Shown here piece after piece: positions 9,173 to 15,164 of a stretch of DNA of 15,164 nt. A program made the position numbers and the translations under genes. The notes beneath the pieces are model-generated. The model saw only the letters and a list, made by a program, of their open reading frames with translations, was not told where the DNA came from and made no database searches. This DNA is from Caulobacterales bacterium 32-69-10 (GTDB lineage: Bacteria; Pseudomonadota; Alphaproteobacteria; Caulobacterales; Caulobacteraceae). Where the stretch lies: positions 1 through 15,164 of the forward strand of contig NCED01000076.1 in assembly GCA_002280485.1 (NCBI GenBank), given 5' to 3'. Each line of letters begins with the position of its first letter. Within the stretch, counting starts at the first letter, position 1.

Positions 9173-9173
9173 A

Positions 9174-10841
<1,668 letters not shown>

Positions 10842-10885
10842 GGGCGGGCTCCGGGGTAGATCGTAGGAAAATGGGTTGGCCGGGT

Positions 10886-10945
10886 GGTTACCCGGCGCGG
10901 GCGCCGGGCGCAACCGTCGCCTTCGGGGCGGGGCCCTTCCGCCCC
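10886..10945. other. Two hairpins between ettA and the methyltransferase
   Basis: CCCGGCGC-GG-GCGCCGGG (10891-10908) is a perfect 8-base stem, extended by partly pairing flanks at 10886-10890 and 10911-10915. A second stem pairs 10925-10931 with 10939-10945 (GGGGCGG/CCGCCCC). Both lie in the 130-base divergent spacer and could fall in the ettA untranslated leader. No function can be assigned, and G+C bias makes chance plausible. Confidence 0.3.
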
Positions 10946-10971
10946 ACGCGCGCCATGTATTATGAGGGCCG

Positions 10972-11793
10972 ATGATGACCCCAACCGACGATGTCGCCGC
11001 CAAAACCCAGGCCGGGGACGAGGCCCTGCTGGCCGGTGACCCCGCCAAGGCCAGGGCCCTGTACCTGGAAGCGCTGGCCCAGACCAACCACCGCCGTCGG
11101 TCGGGACTGGTCGCCCGGCTGGGGTTTGTCGGCCATCACCTCGGCGCCGCCCTGCTGGAAATCCAGCGAACCATAGAGGCCCAGGGCCATACGCCGGTGT
11201 TCGTGTCGGACGGCATGGCCGTCTGGCACAAAAGCAACGCCTTCGTGCAACAGCCCGCCTTTCTGAGTGTCGTGGAAAAGCATGCGTATTTGCTTCCCCT
11301 GCCCAACTGGCATTGGAACCTGCAAACCGTCTTGTGGGCTGTCCTGCAAGCAAGAAGCCTTGCTGGGGACTTCGTGGAGCTGGGCGTGTTCCGGGGCCAT
11401 ACGACCGCCGTCACGGCCGAGCACATCCGCTTCGCGTCCTGGAACCGCCGCTGGTATCTCTACGACACGTTCAACGGCATTCCGGAGGACCAGCTCAACG
11501 TCGGCTGGAGCGGTATGAACGAGACCGCCTACAAGGGTACCTATTCATACGAGGAAGTCCGCGACCGCTTCGCGGCCTACCCCAATATCGATGTGATCAA
11601 GGGCCGGGTGCCGGAAATCTTCCAAGAGGTCTGTCCCCAGCGGATCGCCTTCCTGCACATGGACTTGAACAGCGCGGTCGCGGAGATCGCCGCCCTGGAG
11701 CAGCTCTATGACCGCATCGTTTCGTCAAACCGCCGGTCTAGTATCGCCGCCCCCGCTCCAGGAACGGCTTACCGCCCGGCTCGGCCACGCTGA
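10972..11793 (+). CDS. TylF/macrocin O-methyltransferase-family protein, C-terminally truncated
   Basis: Members are SAM-dependent, metal-dependent O-methyltransferases acting on sugars or small molecules. Of 273 residues, about 1-40 look like a short helical (TPR-like) extension. The family domain begins near 75, with SAM motif I GDFVELGVFRGHT (132-144), LYDTFNGIPE (163-172), VIKGRVPEIF (208-217) and IAFLHMDLNSAVAE (225-238). After LYDRIV (250) similarity stops abruptly. The last 23 residues are a Ser/Pro/Arg-rich tail that runs over the 3' end of the opposite-strand DUF6152-like gene. The expected PGG-VFDDYG block, with further metal ligands, is absent from all plus-strand frames here, so this is a truncation and not a frameshift. 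The start may be either ATG at 10972 or 10975, with GAGGG upstream. Probably inactive. Confidence 0.75.
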   Translation: MMTPTDDVAAKTQAGDEALLAGDPAKARALYLEALAQTNHRRRSGLVARLGFVGHHLGAALLEIQRTIEAQGHTPVFVSDGMAVWHKSNAFVQQPAFLSVVEKHAYLLPLPNWHWNLQTVLWAVLQARSLAGDFVELGVFRGHTTAVTAEHIRFASWNRRWYLYDTFNGIPEDQLNVGWSGMNETAYKGTYSYEEVRDRFAAYPNIDVIKGRVPEIFQEVCPQRIAFLHMDLNSAVAEIAALEQLYDRIVSSNRRSSIAAPAPGTAYRPARPR

Positions 11794-12136
11794 TGATCAG
11801 GCCGGCGTGAGCCTGGCGCTTGTGCGGGGCCATGGCGACGACGACGCGCTGGCCGGGCCTCAGGCTGTCCCGCGTCCAGCCGTGGTCGACGGCGTAGAAG
11901 GGGGGCGGGCCTTCCAGCGACCACTCGGCCATCTTGCCGTCCTTGTCCGGCGCCCGCACCCGCAGCCAGATGTGCGGGCTCTCGAAGGTGTATTCCGACA
12001 CCACCGCCTGCAGCACCGTGTCGCCGCCGAAGTCGTACTGGGCCGTCCCGTGATGGGCGTAGGCGGGACGGGTGGTCGCGGCGACCAGGACGACGAGGGA
12101 GACGAGGGCGGCCAGGGCGGTGAGGACGATAGGCAC
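11738..12136 (-). CDS. Small exported protein, DUF6152-like
   Basis: This 132-residue protein has a clear signal peptide (about 1-27, cut near RPAYA) and a small periplasmic domain beginning HHGTAQYD. Further features are TVLQAVVSEYTFESPHIWLRV and a closing GLIISV strand, in a pattern I associate with DUF6152 (small beta-barrel, OB-like proteins of unknown role). The GTG at 12136 has GGAG seven bases upstream, and an overlapping ATG at 12143 belongs to another frame. Its 3' end overlaps the out-of-place tail of the truncated methyltransferase by 56 bases. The function is unknown; the family name is from memory and moderately sure. Confidence 0.75.
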   Translation of the reverse strand: MPIVLTALAALVSLVVLVAATTRPAYAHHGTAQYDFGGDTVLQAVVSEYTFESPHIWLRVRAPDKDGKMAEWSLEGPPPFYAVDHGWTRDSLRPGQRVVVAMAPHKRQAHAGLIISVAEPGGKPFLERGRRY

Positions 12137-12159
12137 TGGGCATCTCCGGCTGTGCGGCG

Positions 12160-12246
12160 GCCTCGTCCTTCGACAGGCTCAGGATGAGGCCGATTATAGA
12201 CCATCGCCGACGAAAGCCTCATCCTGAGCCTGTCGAAGAACGAGGC
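12160..12246. repeat. Long inverted repeat (31-base arms, 30/31 matching)
   Basis: The arm 12160-12190 and the reverse complement of 12216-12246 match at 30 of 31 bases, with a 25-base loop between. The arm core (CTTCGACAGGCTCAGGATG) is a dispersed intergenic repeat that I recall from several alphaproteobacterial genomes. It lies between the divergent DUF6152-like and hydrolase genes, 23 bases upstream of the DUF6152-like start and 30 bases before the hydrolase GTG. It would fold into a very stable hairpin in either transcript. Confidence 0.8.
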
Positions 12247-12276
12247 TTTCGGGCCCATGGGTGGAGAGGAAACACC

Positions 12277-12984
12277 GTGAACAAGACCCTGGGCCTGGCC
12301 TGCGCGGCCCTCCTGGCGTTCGCCGCCTGTGCGCCGCGTCCCGCGTCGGCCGCGATCGAAGACAGGGCCGGCCGCTTCGGCGGACAGCAGGTGCAGTACA
12401 AGGTGCTGCTGCCGCCGGGCTTCGACCAGGCCAAGGCCTATCCGATGGTGCTGGTGTTCACCGGCGGCCCGCAGACCTTCGACATGACCGGGCGGACCAT
12501 CGAGGCCGACTGGCGCGCCGAGGCCGAAAAGCGCGGCTATATCGTGGTCAGCCCCGCCGCGCCCGACGCCGGCCTGTTTTTCATGGGCGGCGACCGCGCC
12601 TTCCCCGAGTTTCTCGACATGCTGAAGCGCGACTACCGGATCGCCGGCAAGATCCATGTCGCCGGCCATTCCAACGGCGGCCTTTCCGCCTATCACCTGG
12701 CCGCCAAGCACCCCTCCTACTTCTCCACCGTCACGGGTTACCCCGGACTTTTGGAGCCGACCGAGATGGGGCGGGCCGCGGCGCTCAAGCCGCTGTGCCT
12801 GTTCATGCACGTCGGCGACCAGGACCTCGGCTGGTCCGGCGCCATGCAGGACGAGGCCGAGCAGCTGAAGGCGGCCGGCTATCGGGTGAAGTTCGAGTTG
12901 GAGCGCGGCCAGGGCCACCGGCTCCAGTCGAAGGACATCGGCCTGTCGGCCCGGCTCTTCGACGAGATCGAGAGCTGCAAATAG
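12277..12984 (+). CDS. Exported alpha/beta-hydrolase (esterase/PHB depolymerase-like)
   Basis: This 235-residue protein has an export signal at about 1-25 and an alpha/beta-hydrolase fold. The nucleophile elbow is GHSNGG with Ser132, the likely acid is in VGDQD (Asp181 or Asp183), and the base is His214 in GQGHRL. The early strand YPMVLVFTGGPQ supplies the oxyanion-hole region. The substrate is unknown; the layout resembles small polyhydroxybutyrate depolymerase or feruloyl-esterase-like enzymes. Cys18 in LLAFAAC could serve as a lipobox cysteine, but Phe at -3 is unusual, and a signal peptidase I site at PASA is equally possible. The GTG at 12277 is chosen because GGAGAGGA precedes it; the frame extends to 12184, inside the inverted repeat. 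Confidence 0.85.
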   Translation: MNKTLGLACAALLAFAACAPRPASAAIEDRAGRFGGQQVQYKVLLPPGFDQAKAYPMVLVFTGGPQTFDMTGRTIEADWRAEAEKRGYIVVSPAAPDAGLFFMGGDRAFPEFLDMLKRDYRIAGKIHVAGHSNGGLSAYHLAAKHPSYFSTVTGYPGLLEPTEMGRAAALKPLCLFMHVGDQDLGWSGAMQDEAEQLKAAGYRVKFELERGQGHRLQSKDIGLSARLFDEIESCK

Positions 12985-12988
12985 CAGA

Positions 12989-13020
12989 CCGCGCCCGCAA
13001 CCGGCTCGGTTGGGGCGCGG
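12989..13020. terminator. Bidirectional terminator-like hairpin
   Basis: CCGCGCCC-G-CAACC pairs with GGTTG-GGGCGCGG around a GGCTC loop, a 13-base stem with one bulged G. It lies between the stops of the convergent hydrolase and hemerythrin genes and starts five bases after the hydrolase stop. Neither side has a real T-run, so termination efficiency is uncertain. Confidence 0.6.
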
Positions 13021-13036
13021 CTGCTGTAACGATCGT

Positions 13037-13552
13037 TTAGGCCAGGGTGGTGCCGGTCAGGGTCGAGGTCTCCGGACGCGGCAGGCCGGAGGCCTTGTAG
13101 CTGGCCATCAGCTGGGCCTTTTCGTCGGCCATCTTCTGGCCGAGGGCGTCCATGTCGAGGCCGGCCTTGCGGGCCTGGGAGAACATGCCCTCGACCCGCT
13201 TCTCCTCTTCCTCGACGTGGTGCTCGATCATCTCGGAGAGCACCTTGACCTTGGCGTCGTAGAACTTGTCGTCCGGGCCGCCCGCCTCGATCTCGGCGAT
13301 CAGCACCTTGGCGCCGTCGTGCTCGACATAGGCTTCGTCGATCAGGTCCTGCTCCACCGCGCCCTCGCAGGCCGGATAGAACACGTCCTCTTCAATCTTG
13401 GCGTGGACGGTCAGCTCCATGCAAATCTGCTCGGCGAGCTTCTTCTTGCGGCCGTCGCCGCTGGCCTTTTCAAAGGCTTCGAACAGTTCTTCGACCTTGC
13501 GGTGGTCAGCCTTCAACAGGGCGATGGCGTCGGGTTTCTGCGTCGTGGCCAT
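13037..13552 (-). CDS. Hemerythrin HHE-domain protein
   Basis: This 171-residue cytoplasmic protein has a four-helix bundle of hemerythrin type, expected to bind a di-iron centre. Visible ligands are His17 (KADHRKV), His50 and Glu54 (HAKIE), His78 (VEHDG), and His112 and Glu116 (HHVEEEE). The C-terminal 45 residues (MDALGQKMADEKAQLMASYK) are a helical extension common in bacterial HHE proteins. Bacterial relatives are linked to oxygen, nitric oxide or iron stress, but the ligand here is not known. The ATG at 13552 has GGAG nine bases upstream. A perfect GGAAC-N16-CGTT general-stress promoter lies 32 bases before it. The gene is convergent with the hydrolase and shares a hairpin terminator with it. 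Confidence 0.9.
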   Translation of the reverse strand: MATTQKPDAIALLKADHRKVEELFEAFEKASGDGRKKKLAEQICMELTVHAKIEEDVFYPACEGAVEQDLIDEAYVEHDGAKVLIAEIEAGGPDDKFYDAKVKVLSEMIEHHVEEEEKRVEGMFSQARKAGLDMDALGQKMADEKAQLMASYKASGLPRPETSTLTGTTLA

Positions 13553-13584
13553 GGGACATTGCTCCGAAAAGAATTCGACACCGC

Positions 13585-13609
13585 AACGTCAGGTCACCGC
13601 CCCGGTTCC
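13585..13609 (-). promoter_or_regulatory. Predicted EcfG/SigT general-stress promoter of the hemerythrin gene
   Basis: On the minus strand GGAAC (13605-13609) and CGTT (13585-13588) are separated by exactly 16 bases. This matches the known alphaproteobacterial EcfG/SigT consensus with no mismatch. The -10 lies 32 bases before the start codon, leaving room for a short leader with the GGAG ribosome site. Confidence 0.75.
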
Positions 13610-13673
13610 TGACGTGCGAAAGCTGAGAAACGTTCGCAGCCACACTTCATCTTTTGATGCACCCGGCGACCCT

Positions 13674-13703
13674 CGCCCTGGCCCCAGTCGCCCTGGCCCC
13701 AGT
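13674..13703. repeat. Two-copy 15-base tandem repeat
   Basis: The unit CGCCCTGGCCCCAGT occurs twice in perfect tandem (13674-13688, 13689-13703), in the spacer upstream of the hemerythrin promoter and downstream of the lipoprotein terminator. No other gene or signal is evident in 13610-13762. No function is assigned. Confidence 0.6.
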
Positions 13704-13762
13704 TGCGCGCAGGAAAGCTGAAGCGTCGAGCTTCCCTCGCCCTGCGGTTTCCTCGGCGCATG

Positions 13763-13793
13763 AAAAAGCGGCCGGCGGAGATCCGCCGGCCGC
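13763..13793 (-). terminator. Intrinsic terminator of the small lipoprotein gene
   Basis: A perfect 11-base G+C stem, GCGGCCGGCGG/CCGCCGGCCGC (13768-13793), has a four-base loop. On the minus strand it is followed directly by five Ts (13763-13767). It sits 25 bases after the lipoprotein stop and is the only textbook Rho-independent terminator in the window. Confidence 0.85.
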
Positions 13794-13818
13794 CTCATCA
13801 CATCGTGAGCACCGGTGG

Positions 13819-14082
13819 TTAGTTGGGGGCGGTGGTGGAGCCCGCGCCCTCGGTCAGGTTGGCGGTCGCCCCGGTCGGGTCGGCGGCGCCGGCGGCGTTC
13901 ATCGCGGCCGCGTTCAGCTCGGTGTTGCTGATCATGGTGTCGGGGGCGGTGGTCGTGACCTCGGCGGTGGCGTTGCCGGCTTCGGCTTCGGCTTCACGCT
14001 TCTCACTGCAGGCAGTGATGCTGAGCGCCCCGGCGATGAGGACGGCGGCGGCGGCGAAACGGACAGTGGTGTGCGGACGCAT
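13819..14082 (-). CDS. Small predicted lipoprotein of unknown function
   Basis: This 87-residue protein has a basic start (MRPHTTVRF), a hydrophobic stretch, and the lipobox ITAC with Cys25 as the acylation site. The mature part is only about 63 residues, rich in Ala, Thr, Glu and Asn (EAEAEAGNATAEVTTTAPD). It looks flexible, with no recognisable domain. The ATG at 14082 is chosen because GGGAG lies nine bases upstream and a proper signal sequence follows; the frame is open to 14301 without sense. It has its own perfect GGAAC-N16-CGTT promoter and a strong intrinsic terminator, so it is a single-gene unit. A stress-induced envelope role is inferred from the promoter alone. Confidence 0.75.
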   Translation of the reverse strand: MRPHTTVRFAAAAVLIAGALSITACSEKREAEAEAGNATAEVTTTAPDTMISNTELNAAAMNAAGAADPTGATANLTEGAGSTTAPN

Positions 14083-14113
14083 AAGGAAGTCTCCCTCTTG
14101 TGGATCAGAGTTG

Positions 14114-14138
14114 AACGACCTCAACCGGTAACGGTTCC
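14114..14138 (-). promoter_or_regulatory. Predicted EcfG/SigT general-stress promoter of the lipoprotein gene
   Basis: On the minus strand GGAAC (14134-14138) and CGTT (14114-14117) are separated by exactly 16 bases, a perfect match to the EcfG consensus. The -10 lies 31 bases before the ATG at 14082, nearly the same geometry as at the hemerythrin gene. Confidence 0.75.
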
Positions 14139-14228
14139 GTGATTGTTCGAGCAGGCCGATGAGACCGACCAAAGCTCCGAGTTCGGGCGGACCGGACCTA
14201 ACGGCGCGGGCGCCGATCTCCGGCCGGC

Positions 14229-15164
14229 CTACCCCCCTAGCCGACCCGTATCGATGGCCCAGAGCAGCACCAGCCCTGCTCCGTAACCGCCGAGAATCCA
14301 CCAGCTCGACCGCCCCAGCCCGAGCCAGGTGGTGTTGCGACGGGCCAGCATGCCGAGCATGAACAGGCCGGTGAGGCCCACAGCCAGGGTGGCGGCGGTC
14401 GCTTCGAACAGGCCGGCCTCGGCCAAGGCGGGGACCGGGCGATGCGCCAGGTCGACGATGAACAGGACCCCCACGTTGAAGATGTTGGTGCCGAAGATGT
14501 CGCCAATCGCGAGCTGATAGCGCTTGATCCGGATGGCGGCCGCCACCGAGCTGAGCTCAGGCAGCGAGGTGGCCGCGCCCACCAGCACCAGGCCGACAAG
14601 CCCCACCCCCAGCCCGCTTTCCCGGGCGACGGCCTCGCCTGTCTGCGACAGGACGAAGCCGGCGACCAGGATCACGGCAGCCGCCGCCGCGGTTCTCCAG
14701 GCGAGGCCCGCGGTGGTTCGTTCCGGCTCATCGCCCGATCCGTGGCCCTCGTCCCCGCCATCGCCCTGTTCGGTCGTCGTCCAGCCCGGGAACTTCTCGT
14801 ACCGGGAGATCAGCCACAGGCTCGCCACGCAGGCCAGGAGCAGACCGGTGGCCCCATAGCCGAGGCCCGTGGAGAGGATTTCCCGGTCACCCACGACCGC
14901 GACGAGCGCCACCCCATTCATCAGCAGTATGCACAGCGCCGCCTGTATCAAAGGGGTGGGCGTGCGGATGGTGGAATCCAGGGATTGGCCCCGGAGCAGG
15001 GCGTCGGCGAACACCAGCAGCACGACATTGATCGAGGACGTGCCGAGCAGGTTGCTCACCGCCAGGTCGGCCGCCCCGGTCAGGGCGGCGCCGCCGGCGG
15101 TCGCCACCTCCGGCAGGGAGGTAATGCCCCCGAGCAGGAGCATGCCGGCGAAGCCCTGGCTCAT
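14229..15164 (-). CDS. Sodium/calcium exchanger-family (CaCA) membrane protein, N-terminus beyond right edge
   Basis: This is an inner-membrane cation/calcium antiporter-like protein. The 311 visible residues contain both alpha-repeats of the family: GGITSLPEVATAGGAAL followed by NLLGTSSIN (about 12-46), and GAATSLPELSSVAAAI followed by GDIFGTNIFN (about 195-230). The halves are joined by an acidic, Gly-rich loop (GDGGDEGHGSGDEPE) that is probably cytoplasmic. About nine to ten hydrophobic helices are visible. The methionine at the very edge (15162-15164) is probably internal, because family members normally have a membrane helix before the first alpha-repeat, so the gene likely continues to the right. 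The ion specificity cannot be told. It ends 90 bases upstream of the lipoprotein's EcfG site. Confidence 0.85.
   Translation of the reverse strand: MSQGFAGMLLLGGITSLPEVATAGGAALTGAADLAVSNLLGTSSINVVLLVFADALLRGQSLDSTIRTPTPLIQAALCILLMNGVALVAVVGDREILSTGLGYGATGLLLACVASLWLISRYEKFPGWTTTEQGDGGDEGHGSGDEPERTTAGLAWRTAAAAAVILVAGFVLSQTGEAVARESGLGVGLVGLVLVGAATSLPELSSVAAAIRIKRYQLAIGDIFGTNIFNVGVLFIVDLAHRPVPALAEAGLFEATAATLAVGLTGLFMLGMLARRNTTWLGLGRSSWWILGGYGAGLVLLWAIDTGRLGG

Noticed and set aside
10886..10945. Hairpins upstream of ettA as a riboswitch
   Set aside because: They are simple G+C stems with no conserved aptamer features. I list them only as structures of unknown role.
13589..13801. Minus-strand 70-codon ORF between the lipoprotein and the hemerythrin
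   Set aside because: It overlaps the intrinsic terminator and the EcfG promoter and has no convincing start signal or domain.

Overview
The window is very G+C-rich and densely packed, with almost all genes on the minus strand. The MreB sequence, the alphaproteobacterial promoter words (GCTANAW-type -10 boxes, GGAAC-N16-CGTT stress promoters) and the short dispersed palindromic repeats all suggest a member of the Caulobacterales, such as Caulobacter or Phenylobacterium. This assignment rests on recalled family knowledge, not on a database search. I see no rRNA, tRNA, CRISPR array, insertion sequence or prophage.

Layout, left to right. (1) 1-2111, minus: the cell-shape genes mreB and mreC. mreC starts at TTG and runs off the left edge. 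(2) 2293-3192, minus: a DMT/EamA transporter. (3) 3211-3324: an inverted pair of intergenic palindromic repeats. (4) 3339-4916, minus: leuA, with a leader at 4969-5129. The leader has a promoter, a probably leaderless 30-codon ORF containing five Leu codons, and a large hairpin, and looks like an attenuator. (5) 5201-5861, minus: a TVP38/DedA-type membrane protein gene broken by an apparent one-base frameshift. (6) 6011-7533, plus: mlaA and mlaC, overlapping by ATGA, for outer-membrane phospholipid trafficking. (7) 7530-9065, minus: a CAP-domain protein with RTX repeats, convergent with mlaC and sharing its CTAG stop. (8) 9174-10841, minus: the ABC-F translation factor gene ettA. (9) 10972-11793, plus: a TylF-type O-methyltransferase that has lost its C-terminus. 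(10) 11738-12136, minus: a small DUF6152-like exported protein. (11) 12160-12246: a long inverted repeat. (12) 12277-12984, plus: an exported alpha/beta hydrolase. (13) 13037-13552, minus: a hemerythrin-domain protein. (14) 13819-14082, minus: a small lipoprotein. (15) 14229 to the right edge, minus: a sodium/calcium exchanger-family protein, cut by the edge.

How the parts fit together. Most of the window is housekeeping: cell shape, leucine synthesis, envelope lipid transport and translation. The most interesting regulatory signals are the leuA leader and the two perfect GGAAC-N16-CGTT sites, each about 31-32 bases upstream of a start codon. Those sites put the hemerythrin and the small lipoprotein in the predicted EcfG/SigT general stress regulon. 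Two genes look damaged: the TVP38 protein by frameshift and the methyltransferase by truncation.
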